Assembly (NCBI GenBank): GCA_012103475.1
Contig: WLWS01000005.1
Coordinates: 439,001-503,000, forward strand
DNA: 64,000 nt
Direction: 5' to 3'
Origin: Gammaproteobacteria bacterium
Lineage (GTDB): Bacteria > Pseudomonadota > Gammaproteobacteria > Eutrophobiales > Eutrophobiaceae
Positions 29,871-39,183 of the stretch are shown piece by piece; the first letter of the stretch is position 1, and every line of letters begins with the position of its first letter. The position numbers and the translations under genes are program-made. The notes beneath the pieces were generated by a model that saw only the letters and a program-made list of their open reading frames with translations, made no database searches and had not been told where the DNA came from.

Positions 29871-30497
29871 TTAAAGGCGTAATTCCCTTTCCGTTTCAGA
29901 CATACTGATTTTAAATGCTTCACGCTCGAACAGGCTTTCACCATATTGAGTTAGCAACTTGGCAGAGGCTGGTAATTTAATCCCGTAGTGATCAAGCCGC
30001 CACAACAGCGGGGCTAACAGGCAGTCGATGAGAGTATATTCATCAGACATAAAATAGGGTTTTTGCGCGAACGCAGGAGCAATAGCTGTCAGGTTATCTT
30101 TCAGGTTTTTCTTCGCATTGGCGGCGGCTGTCGCATCCTCTCCTTCAATGTCATCAAGTAAGGAGTAAAGATCGTTTATAACCCGAAAACGTAGTTGCCG
30201 GTTGCTAGCTCGACTTACCGGGTCAACAGGCATCAGCGGAGGATGAGGAAATCTTTCATCAAGATACTCCATAATTATCTGCGCATCGTATAAAACGAGA
30301 TCTCTGTCGATAAGGGTTAACAGGGTGTTATATGGATTTAAATCATTCAACTCCTCTGGTCGTTGCTCATCATTGATGTAGTTGATTTCAACATTGATAT
30401 CCTTTTCTGCCAGCACAATACGTACACTGTGACCGATTGGACTGATCGCATCTGAATACAACACCATTACTGAGCGCCTGTTGGCTACACTCACCAT
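29871..30497 (-). CDS. sspA: Stringent starvation protein SspA
   Basis: SspA binds RNA polymerase and supports stationary-phase and acid-stress gene expression; it has the glutathione-transferase fold without that activity. The 208-residue protein begins with the family start MVSVANRRSVMVLYSDAISP and the N-terminal thioredoxin-like domain includes SVRIVLAEKDI near residue 27. The C-terminal helical domain has the YTLIDCLLAPLLWRL motif near residue 158. It is cotranscribed with sspB. The 175-bp upstream gap has no obvious -35/-10 pair. Confidence 0.94.
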   Translation of the reverse strand: MVSVANRRSVMVLYSDAISPIGHSVRIVLAEKDINVEINYINDEQRPEELNDLNPYNTLLTLIDRDLVLYDAQIIMEYLDERFPHPPLMPVDPVSRASNRQLRFRVINDLYSLLDDIEGEDATAAANAKKNLKDNLTAIAPAFAQKPYFMSDEYTLIDCLLAPLLWRLDHYGIKLPASAKLLTQYGESLFEREAFKISMSETERELRL

Positions 30498-30672
30498 AAA
30501 ATTCCCCTATTTTTAATATTTTCCTGTTGAAAAGAACCTGTCTGTATTTAAATACTCATACAGGATTTACTTGAAACGCATAGCACAAAATTAACTAAAT
30601 GCGCTCGCATCTCGAATGTAGCTAAAAGAAAAAAATATTTAGATGACTCTCCGTATTTGACGACACACCAGA

Positions 30673-31422
30673 TTAGTGTACGTCCTTCCAATATTCTTTC
30701 TTCAGAAGATAAACGATGGGTAACAGAATAATCAGCAAGTAGAATATCGCCCAGAAACCTACTTTCTGTCGTTTGAGCTTAATGGGTTCCGCAATGTAAT
30801 CCATAAAATTCACAAGATCCCTCACTGTCCTCTCGTATTCCTTTTCCGACTGAGATCCTTTTGTCTCCATCTCGAGTCCAACAATTTTTTTCGTTACACT
30901 ACCGTCTTCATGTTGTTCCTCTTCGTAAACCGGTCGTTGCCAGCCCTGTAGCTCCCACAGGACATGTGGCATGCCAACATCCTTAAAAGCCAGGTTATTC
31001 ACTCCAAAAGGTCTTTTTGAATCACGATAAAAAGTCATTAAATAGGTATATAGCCAGTCCAGACCTCTGGAACGGGCCGTTACCGATAAATCGGGTGGAA
31101 CAGCACCACCAAAGTATTGCTCCGCAGCATTTTTCTGCATTGCTATGGTCATGGTATTGCCGGTTTTGTCAGTACCGAACATCAGGTTCGACTTTAGTAC
31201 ATCGTCACCAATATCCAGATCCGCACCAATTCTGTTATAGCGCATATACGCGGCAGAATGGCAGCTCAGACAATAATTGACGAAGGTGCGTGCGCCTCTT
31301 TGCAAAGAAGATTTATCAGACAAATTTGTGTCGGCATGCATGAGTTCTATTCCACCCCCGGCACTCATGGCCGAAGCGCTGAATAGCAAACCCGTTACTA
31401 AAAGAAAATTACGCAGCATCAT
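30673..31422 (-). CDS. petC: Cytochrome c1 of the bc1 complex
   Basis: Cytochrome c1 passes electrons from the Rieske protein to cytochrome c in the periplasm. The 249-residue precursor has a Sec signal (about 1-21), one haem-binding C51-L-S-C54-H55 motif, and a C-terminal membrane anchor near residues 222-242. The probable methionine ligand region is VGMPHV. It overlaps the cytochrome b gene by 4 bp in a petA-petB-petC operon. Unlike rhizobial fbcH, b and c1 are separate proteins. Confidence 0.96.
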   Translation of the reverse strand: MMLRNFLLVTGLLFSASAMSAGGGIELMHADTNLSDKSSLQRGARTFVNYCLSCHSAAYMRYNRIGADLDIGDDVLKSNLMFGTDKTGNTMTIAMQKNAAEQYFGGAVPPDLSVTARSRGLDWLYTYLMTFYRDSKRPFGVNNLAFKDVGMPHVLWELQGWQRPVYEEEQHEDGSVTKKIVGLEMETKGSQSEKEYERTVRDLVNFMDYIAEPIKLKRQKVGFWAIFYLLIILLPIVYLLKKEYWKDVH

Positions 31423-32651
31423 GATGTCACCCTTTCCGGTACCGGCTTGTCATTATCGTTACTTGTGTAAAACGGCATCAGTAAAAAGAATAGAAAATAT
31501 ACTACTGAGAAAAACCGGGCTAACCAGGTATAAGCAGGTGTTGCCACTTGCATTCCCAACCAGCCAAGGGCGATAAAGCTGACGGTAAATGCAGCCAGCC
31601 ACGAGCGGTACTTCCAACCGCGGTAGCGTATAGATTTGACCGGACTTCTGTCCAGCCATGGCAATAGAAAAAATATAGTTGTCGACAAGCCCATTGCCAC
31701 AACCCCACCCAACTTATCTGGAATAGCACGCAAAATCGCGTAAAAGGGCGTGAAGTACCAGACAGGTGCGATGTGCTCAGGCGTCTTTAAAGGATCGGCC
31801 GGAACAAAATTGGCATGCTCAAGGAAATAGCCACCCATCTCCGGCGCAAAAAACACAACCGCGCAAAACAGAATGAGGAACACGACTGCACCAACCATAT
31901 CCTTGACGGTGTAATAAGGATGAAACGGGATACCATCGAGAGGGACACCATTAGCGTCTTTGTTCGCCTTGATTTCCACGCCGTCCGGGTTATTTGAACC
32001 CACCTCATGCAGGGAAATTATATGGGCCGCAACCAGACCACAGATAACCAGCGGAATAGCAATGACATGGAATGAGAAAAAGCGATTCAAGGTGACATCA
32101 GAAACCACAAAATCACCACGAATAAACAGAGCCAGCTCATCGCCTATAAAAGGAATGGCACCAAACAGGGAGATAATTACCTGCGCACCCCAGTAAGACA
32201 TCTGTCCCCAGGGTAATAAATATCCGAAAAATGCCTCAGCCATCAAGGTCAGATAAATGAGCATACCGAATATCCACAGCAGCTCGCGTGGTTTCTTATA
32301 AGAACCATAAAGCATGGCGCGATACATGTGCAGATAAACCACGATAAAGAAAAAAGACGCCCCTGAGGAGTGCATATAACGAATCAGCCAGCCCCAGTCG
32401 ACGTCGCGCATAATGTATTCGACCGACGCAAAAGCCATATCTGCTGAGGGCTTGTAATTCATTGTCAGCCAGATTCCTGTGACAATCTGAATCACCAGAA
32501 CCAGCAGAGCCAGACCACCAAAAAAATACCAGAAATTAAAATTCTTCGGTGCGTAATACTTGGCCAGATGCTCGTTCCAGGTTTTCATCAACGGGTAGCG
32601 GCTATCTACCCAATCACGAAGTCCATAAAGAGATTTAACTAGTGTATTCAT
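31419..32651 (-). CDS. petB: Cytochrome b of the bc1 complex
   Basis: Cytochrome b holds the two haems and both quinone sites of complex III. The 410-residue protein has eight or more membrane helices. The SGASFFFIVVYLHMYRAM stretch near residue 95 and SFHVIAIPLVICGLVAAHI near residue 195 carry the haem histidines, and the Qo-site PEW-type motif appears as APVWYFTPFYAIL near residue 290. It overlaps petA by 1 nt (TAATG) and petC by 4 bp. Confidence 0.97.
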   Translation of the reverse strand: MNTLVKSLYGLRDWVDSRYPLMKTWNEHLAKYYAPKNFNFWYFFGGLALLVLVIQIVTGIWLTMNYKPSADMAFASVEYIMRDVDWGWLIRYMHSSGASFFFIVVYLHMYRAMLYGSYKKPRELLWIFGMLIYLTLMAEAFFGYLLPWGQMSYWGAQVIISLFGAIPFIGDELALFIRGDFVVSDVTLNRFFSFHVIAIPLVICGLVAAHIISLHEVGSNNPDGVEIKANKDANGVPLDGIPFHPYYTVKDMVGAVVFLILFCAVVFFAPEMGGYFLEHANFVPADPLKTPEHIAPVWYFTPFYAILRAIPDKLGGVVAMGLSTTIFFLLPWLDRSPVKSIRYRGWKYRSWLAAFTVSFIALGWLGMQVATPAYTWLARFFSVVYFLFFLLMPFYTSNDNDKPVPERVTS

Positions 32652-33250
32652 TAGCTGACCCCCGAATCTTCGCCAATAATGACGCGTGTATCGCTAAGAA
32701 ACTGATGAGGCGGCACAATCAGGTTGGTAGGTGCGGGTACATCTTTGAAAACGCGTCCGGCCAGATCAAAACGACTGCCGTGACAAGGACAGAAAAAACC
32801 GCCTTCCCAATCGTCGGCCAGACCAAACGGAGCACCTCCTCCTTCCAGAACCTTCTTCGGTGAGCAGCCAAGGTGAGTACAATATCCGACAACAATAAGG
32901 TATTCAGGATTGATGGATCGATACTCATTTTGCGCATATCCGGGCTGTTGCTCAACTTCGGATTGAGGATCGCGCACTTCATCATTCAGGCCGGTAATTG
33001 ATTCGAGTGCGGCCTCGTCACGTCGCAGAATCCACACTGGCTTTCCTTGCCATTTAACAATTTTGACTTCGCCCGGTTCTATATCGTCTATGTCTACCTC
33101 AACAGGTGCGCCGATGGCCTTGGCCTTGGCACTTGGGGTAAAAGTTGATACAAAGGGCACTGCTGTAGCCAAAACGCCCACACCACCGGCTACCGTTGCC
33201 GACGTGGTGAGAAAGCGTCGGCGCTCCATGTTAATGCCGTCGTCGCTCAT
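32651..33250 (-). CDS. petA: Rieske iron-sulfur protein of the bc1 complex
   Basis: The Rieske subunit takes one electron from ubiquinol through its 2Fe-2S cluster. The 199-residue protein has a twin-arginine-type N-terminus (ERRRFLTTSATV) and a membrane helix near residues 18-36. Cluster box I is C124-T-H126-L-G-C129 and box II is C154-P-C156-H157-G-S. It is first in the operon. A perfect minus-strand TATAAT (33298-33303) stands about 48 bp upstream without a clear -35 partner. rpsI and rplM, next to petA in Pseudomonas, are absent here. Confidence 0.97.
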   Translation of the reverse strand: MSDDGINMERRRFLTTSATVAGGVGVLATAVPFVSTFTPSAKAKAIGAPVEVDIDDIEPGEVKIVKWQGKPVWILRRDEAALESITGLNDEVRDPQSEVEQQPGYAQNEYRSINPEYLIVVGYCTHLGCSPKKVLEGGGAPFGLADDWEGGFFCPCHGSRFDLAGRVFKDVPAPTNLIVPPHQFLSDTRVIIGEDSGVS

Positions 33251-33453
33251 TATAGTTATTCCTCGAAATACAGATTTAGTACATTAAAATCGGCCGGATT
33301 ATATCATGATAATAAAAATATGGTGGCGAAAAACACCTAATTCCCTGATGTTTATGAGTATTTTTTCAAAATGAGGAATTAAATTCTGATCCATACCCGC
33401 CAGACTAATTGCTACACTAGACAGGCAATGTCGTTATTGGAAGATTGTTTTAT

Positions 33454-34593
33454 ATGAAAACACGCCAAATAGGCCAGTTTCTCGGATTCCTGCTACAGTC
33501 GATCGCGCTCGGTCTGGCAGTCGCCTTTGTGCTTGTGTATTTTAAGCCTGAATGGCTTCCAACAGGGTCCTCATCTACTGGAAAGTCGCCATCGTCCTTT
33601 CCTGGCGAACCGGTTTCTTATCGAGATGCGGTCAGTCTGACGGCACCCGCAGTGGTCAATGTCTACGCCAGCAAACTTCGAACCCGAAAACCCCATCCCC
33701 TGTTTCAGGATCCCCTGTTTCGACGTTTCTTCGGTAAGACGAGCCCGGAAACACAACGCGAAAACAGTCTTGGTTCCGGCGTAATTATCAACAATCAGGG
33801 CTATGTACTGACCAATGCACATGTCATCAAAGCCGCAGATGAAATACTGCTCACACTTACTGACGGTCGGCAGACTTTTGCCGAAGTGGTTGGAACCGAC
33901 GAAGAAACTGATCTGGCCGTACTAAAAATCAATCTGGAAAAAATGCCGAGCCTGACACTTGGCGACTCCGCCGGACTCAGAGTTGGCGATGTCGTGCTTG
34001 CCATTGGCAACCCTTATGATTTCGGTCAGACCGTGACTCAGGGCATTGTCAGTGCAACAGGTCGTAAACGTCTGGGAATCACTACATTTGAAGATTTTAT
34101 TCAGACCGATGCCGATATAAATCCGGGAAACTCGGGTGGCGCACTTATTAACGCACGCGGTCAACTCATTGGAATTAATACAGCGATAATATCCAGCAGT
34201 GGCGGCTCTCAGGGTATTGGTCTTGCCATTCCAATTCATCTGGCCATCGACGTCATGCGTCAGCTGATTGAAAAAGGCCACGTCGAACGCGGTTGGCTGG
34301 GTGTCGAGGCGCAACAGGTGCCAATGGATATAGCAGACGCTGCAGGCCTCAGCACAGGCGGTGTCCTCATTGCCGGAATTCTGCAAGGTGGTCCGGCTGA
34401 TGCTGCCGGCATTATGCCGGGTGATATTCTTCTGGAAATTGACAATAAACAGCTGGCCAATCCGCAACAGGCCATCAACATGATCTCTCAGTACAAACCG
34501 AATACTTCAATCAATATTCGCCTGTTAAGCGGCTGGCAGGAGAAAACACTCAGTGCAACTGTTGCACAACGGCCATCTTTCAAAAAGAAATAG
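33454..34593 (+). CDS. degS: Membrane-anchored serine protease AlgW/DegS
   Basis: DegS (AlgW in pseudomonads) senses misfolded outer-membrane proteins through its PDZ domain and cuts the anti-sigma factor RseA/MucA. The ATG at 33454 follows a GGAAG site at the right distance and gives 379 residues. There is one N-terminal membrane helix (about 10-30) and a trypsin-like domain with H123 (TNAHVI), D153 (TDLAVL) and S227 (NPGNSGGAL). A single PDZ domain follows at about 260-370. One PDZ rather than two, plus the anchor, separates it from DegP. It converges on hisD with 4 bp between stops, the same neighbour as in Pseudomonas, though hisC is missing. Confidence 0.93.
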   Translation: MKTRQIGQFLGFLLQSIALGLAVAFVLVYFKPEWLPTGSSSTGKSPSSFPGEPVSYRDAVSLTAPAVVNVYASKLRTRKPHPLFQDPLFRRFFGKTSPETQRENSLGSGVIINNQGYVLTNAHVIKAADEILLTLTDGRQTFAEVVGTDEETDLAVLKINLEKMPSLTLGDSAGLRVGDVVLAIGNPYDFGQTVTQGIVSATGRKRLGITTFEDFIQTDADINPGNSGGALINARGQLIGINTAIISSSGGSQGIGLAIPIHLAIDVMRQLIEKGHVERGWLGVEAQQVPMDIADAAGLSTGGVLIAGILQGGPADAAGIMPGDILLEIDNKQLANPQQAINMISQYKPNTSINIRLLSGWQEKTLSATVAQRPSFKKK

Positions 34594-34597
34594 GAAC

Positions 34598-35905
34598 TCA
34601 GTCCTCTAGTTTTTGCCGGAACTCGGCAGAACGTGCATGTGCCGTCAATCCTTCTCCGCGCGCCAGTACCGATGCTGTATCGGCGAGCACTGCCGCGGAG
34701 TCTTTGCTGCACATAATAATCGAAGAACGTTTTTGAAAGTCATAAACACCGAGTGGTGAGGAGAAACGGGCAGTTCTTGCTGTTGGTAATACGTGATTCG
34801 GACCGGCGCAATAATCGCCAAATACTTCAGCAGTATAATTCCCCATAAAAATGGCGCCTGCGTGTTTTACCTCATTAACAAACTCTTCGGCATTGGCCAG
34901 GGCCAGCTCAAGATGTTCTGGCGCCAGATGATTGATCACCTCTGCCGCTTCCTGCAGATTCCCGACCTGAATAAAACAACCATTTTTATCGAGAGAGGCC
35001 TGAATAATCTCCCGACGCTCCATTTCCGGCAAGAGGCGATTAATACTTTGCTGAACTGCATCAAGTACTTCTGTGCTGGTCGATACCAGAATGGCACGCG
35101 CATCTTCATCATGCTCAGCCTGGGCAAACAAATCCATCGCTATCCAGTCCGCCTTCGCCGCTGAATCGGCAAGGATCAGAATTTCCGAAGGACCTGCAAT
35201 CATATCGATACCAACGGTACCAAACACTCGTCGCTTTGCGGCCGCCACATAGCGGTTGCCCGGTCCGACAATTTTATCTACCGCAGGAATTGACTGCGTA
35301 CCGTAAGCAAGCGCCGCAACCGCCTGAGCACCGCCAACACTGAAGACCCTGTCAACTCCGACGATCGCAGCAGCAGCGAGTACAAGAGGATTGATCTCCG
35401 CATCCGGTGTCGGCACCGTCATGATGATTTTTTCGACTCCGGCAACTTTGGCAGGCAGGGTGTTCATCAGAACTGATGAGGGATACGCGGCTTTGCCTCC
35501 CGGCACATACACACCGACACTATCAAGCGCTGTTACCTTTTGTCCAAGCAGGCTTCCATCGCTATCCTCATAAGTCCAGGATTCGAGTCTCTGATGTTCG
35601 TGATAGCGCCGAATACGTTCAGCCGCCTGTTCCAGTTCTTGTCTTAGAATAGCCGGAATTTCATTGAGGGCAGATTGAATAGACTGAGCCGGAATTTCCA
35701 GATCAGCGACACCGGCATTTCGTCGATCAAATTGATTGGTGTATTCAAGCAGAGCCTCATCACCGCGGCTCTTCACCGCGGCTATGATTTCGGCAACAGC
35801 TTCATCGAGCTCATCATCATTCTGCTGATTGATGGAGAGATGCTCGTCTATTTTTTGGAAGAAATCAGTATCAGCGAAATTCAGAGATTTCAATCGTCTC
35901 ATCAT
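34598..35905 (-). CDS. hisD: Histidinol dehydrogenase
   Basis: HisD oxidises histidinol to histidine in two NAD-dependent steps, using zinc. The 435-residue protein has the family stretches [17 protein letters not shown] near residue 128, [12 protein letters not shown] near residue 225 and [10 protein letters not shown] near residue 248. The catalytic [13 protein letters not shown]-like region ([12 protein letters not shown]) is near residue 268, and [12 protein letters not shown] follows near residue 370. It overlaps hisG by 4 bp. No other histidine genes are in the window. Confidence 0.97.
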   Translation of the reverse strand: MMRRLKSLNFADTDFFQKIDEHLSINQQNDDELDEAVAEIIAAVKSRGDEALLEYTNQFDRRNAGVADLEIPAQSIQSALNEIPAILRQELEQAAERIRRYHEHQRLESWTYEDSDGSLLGQKVTALDSVGVYVPGGKAAYPSSVLMNTLPAKVAGVEKIIMTVPTPDAEINPLVLAAAAIVGVDRVFSVGGAQAVAALAYGTQSIPAVDKIVGPGNRYVAAAKRRVFGTVGIDMIAGPSEILILADSAAKADWIAMDLFAQAEHDEDARAILVSTSTEVLDAVQQSINRLLPEMERREIIQASLDKNGCFIQVGNLQEAAEVINHLAPEHLELALANAEEFVNEVKHAGAIFMGNYTAEVFGDYCAGPNHVLPTARTARFSSPLGVYDFQKRSSIIMCSKDSAAVLADTASVLARGEGLTAHARSAEFRQKLED

Positions 35906-36534
35906 CGGACGACGTCTCTCAGGCGTTCTATAAAAGGCCTGATCACCTCCTGCTTCATTTTCATAGACGCTTTATTGACCACCAGGCGGGAACTGATATC
36001 CGTTATTTTCTCAATCTCGACCAGTCCATTGGCTTTCAGCGTATTCCCCGATTCAACTAAATCCACAATCAGATCAGCCAGACCAAGAACAGGCGCAAGT
36101 TCCATGGAACCATACAGTTTAATTATTTCTACCTGCTTACCCTGATTAGCGAAATAATCGCGGGTCGTCAGGACATACTTGGTGGCAATCCGTAAACGCC
36201 CGCTGCCACCACTATGTCTTTTTTCAGCTCCGGCCAATGACAAGCGACAACGACAAATACCGAGATCCAGAGGTTCGTAGAGTCCATCACCGCCATACTC
36301 CATCAGCACATCTTTACCGGCAATACCCACATCTGCCGCACCGTATTCCACATAGGTGGGAACATCACTGGCGCGGATAATGATTAATTTTATATTCGGC
36401 TCATTGGTAGCAAACACCAGTTTTCGCGAACTATGCGGGTCTTCCAGAGGACGAATATTCAACTTTTCCAGAAGCGGTAAAGACTGCTCAAGAATTCGCC
36501 CTTTGGATACGGCAATGGTAATTTCTTTGTTCAT
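35902..36534 (-). CDS. hisG: ATP phosphoribosyltransferase, short form HisG
   Basis: HisG makes the first histidine intermediate from ATP and PRPP. At 210 residues it is the short form, which lacks the C-terminal regulatory domain and in known cases works only as an octamer with HisZ. Family marks are the start [21 protein letters not shown], the [16 protein letters not shown] stretch near residue 63, and [20 protein letters not shown] near residue 158 in the PRPP region. The gene is 31 bp after murA and overlaps hisD. hisZ is not in the window and is expected elsewhere, as in Pseudomonas. Confidence 0.96.
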   Translation of the reverse strand: MNKEITIAVSKGRILEQSLPLLEKLNIRPLEDPHSSRKLVFATNEPNIKLIIIRASDVPTYVEYGAADVGIAGKDVLMEYGGDGLYEPLDLGICRCRLSLAGAEKRHSGGSGRLRIATKYVLTTRDYFANQGKQVEIIKLYGSMELAPVLGLADLIVDLVESGNTLKANGLVEIEKITDISSRLVVNKASMKMKQEVIRPFIERLRDVVR

Positions 36535-36565
36535 TCGGATTTATACGATTGATCTGTCAGCAAGA

Positions 36566-37828
<1,263 letters not shown>

Positions 37829-37845
37829 TCAAAATCGAATCCATG

Positions 37846-38100
37846 TTATACAACGCGCAGCTTCTTTTTGCTTTCCCACTCCTCAGGAGTGAAAGTCTGG
37901 ATTGAAAGAGCATGAATAGCAGTGCCCATATTTTCACCGAGGGCTTTGTAAACTATCTGATGCTGTTGAACCATTGATTTCCCGGCAAATTGCTCACTAA
38001 CAATAATAGCTCCGAAATGCGTGCCGTCATCCCCTTCTATTTCTGCAATACAACCGGGGATACCAGCTTCAATCATCTGTTTTATATCTTCACTTTGCAT
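37846..38100 (-). CDS. ibaG: BolA-family protein IbaG
   Basis: IbaG is an acid-stress BolA-like protein that can bind glutaredoxin with an iron-sulfur cluster. I use the ATG at 38100, which has GGAG 6-7 nt upstream; the longer frame to 38112 would begin at a TTG that overlaps that ribosome site. The product is 84 residues with the class II nucleic-acid-binding fold and the conserved stretch VQQHQIVYKALGENMG near residue 43. It sits between murA and mlaC, as in pseudomonads and enterobacteria. Confidence 0.92.
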   Translation of the reverse strand: MQSEDIKQMIEAGIPGCIAEIEGDDGTHFGAIIVSEQFAGKSMVQQHQIVYKALGENMGTAIHALSIQTFTPEEWESKKKLRVV

Positions 38101-38117
38101 GATCTGCTCCAATGAGT

Positions 38118-38140
38118 TGTCCGGGCTTTGTTTCCGGACA
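38118..38140. other. Intercistronic hairpin 1 (TGTCCGG stem)
   Basis: TGTCCGG (38118-38124) and CCGGACA (38134-38140) are perfect 7-bp arms around a 9-nt loop, just upstream of ibaG on the minus strand. It lies where mlaB would be expected. There is no T-run, so it does not look like a terminator. Confidence 0.5.
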
Positions 38141-38171
38141 GGGGCGTGAAAAAAGGCAGTAGCTTAAATTA

Positions 38172-38196
38172 TCCGGACTGGCTGTGCCAGTCCGGA
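38172..38196. other. Intercistronic hairpin 2 (perfect 11-bp stem)
   Basis: TCCGGACTGGC (38172-38182), loop TGT, GCCAGTCCGGA (38186-38196): a perfect 11-bp stem between the mlaC stop and ibaG. It shares the TCCGGA core with hairpin 1. On the minus strand a weak ATAATTT follows. It could be a processing site, a 3-prime stabiliser or a weak terminator in the mlaC-ibaG transcript. Confidence 0.55.
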
Positions 38197-38243
38197 CAGA
38201 TAGGGGATGTTCTATTTAGAAGAGAATACCAGCGGAAGACTTT

Positions 38244-38882
38244 TTATTCGCTTGAGATGGCACTGGCAAGCTTGTTATTTTTTTCCACCAGTTTGGCCAG
38301 CAACGAATCCAGGCCGTTTGCCTTGATTTCGGATGCGAATGAGCCACGATAGGAACGTACCAGACTGATACCGTCTACGGCCACGTCAACCACTTTCCAT
38401 TCACCGCCACTAATATGCATACGATAATTGATAGGGATACCACTCTCACCGCCGGGCTGTTTTACCTCAGTTTTAACAGTGACCAGATTGGATTTCGGGT
38501 TTTCCATAACCTCATTCACTTTAACCTTCTCCTGCGAATACTCCAACAGAGCTTTGGCGTAAGTTCGAACGAGAAGTGTTCTGAATTGATCGACAAAAGT
38601 GTCTCTTTGTTCTTCGCTTGCAGCGCGCCAGTTGGATTTGCCCAGAACCCATTTCGACATGCTGATAAAGTCAAAATGTGGAATAACCAGTTCCTGTATC
38701 AGCTCATAAATCCGTTCCGGATGGGCATCTATCTGCTCCTTCTCCTCAGCCAGACGATCGAGAACACCTCCGACTGTATCCTGTACAACCTGACCCGCAT
38801 CAGGGGTGGTCGCATGAGCACTCAGTGAAACCAGTAAGAGGCTGAAAAATAAGACCTTATTTATAACAACTTTGAAATTCAT
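38244..38882 (-). CDS. mlaC: Phospholipid-binding periplasmic protein MlaC
   Basis: MlaC carries phospholipids between the outer-membrane MlaA complex and the inner-membrane MlaFEDB pump. The ATG at 38882 gives 212 residues with a Sec signal ending SLSAHA and then the Tol-Tol-Ttg2 domain. Typical stretches are HFDFISMSKWVLGKSNWRAAS near residue 65 (cited in part) and VDVAVDGISLVRSYRGSFA near residue 165. mlaB is missing downstream and mlaD, mlaE and mlaF are missing upstream, unlike the usual operon; ibaG still follows. Confidence 0.93.
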   Translation of the reverse strand: MNFKVVINKVLFFSLLLVSLSAHATTPDAGQVVQDTVGGVLDRLAEEKEQIDAHPERIYELIQELVIPHFDFISMSKWVLGKSNWRAASEEQRDTFVDQFRTLLVRTYAKALLEYSQEKVKVNEVMENPKSNLVTVKTEVKQPGGESGIPINYRMHISGGEWKVVDVAVDGISLVRSYRGSFASEIKANGLDSLLAKLVEKNNKLASAISSE

Positions 38883-39183
38883 ATTACGACTCTCCACTAC
38901 TTGATAATTCGTCTTTGCGTCCGTGTTTTATTATTTTCTGTAACAACTCATTCCGCAGCAAATTGAATGTTGCAATTTTGCCTCAACAGATTATTGATGT
39001 TGCACAATTGTAATTGCATCCTGATAAGGGAGGAAGGGCTATTTAACAAATTTTTTCTATTAATTCGCTCGTTTGCGTATCTTTTCAGCCCGCTAGCCCA
39101 ATCACCACTTCCCCCTATCTATATGAATAATAGATATTTATCCGAGCTAGAATCAACTCAGTTAAGACTTTGACCACTCAGGT
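38883..39183. other. 301-bp intergenic region between mlaC and the MMPL exporter
   Basis: AT-rich with a TATCTAT/ATAGATA inverted repeat (39116-39136) and two TGTTGCA direct repeats near 38966 and 39000. No convincing gene is present; a 68-residue frame on plus (38967-39173) has no family match or clear ribosome site. This is where mlaD would end in the usual operon, but no remnant of it is visible. Confidence 0.4.

Noticed and set aside
38967-39173. 68-residue plus-strand frame in the mlaC upstream gap
   Set aside because: No ribosome site, no family features, and AT-rich random-like composition.
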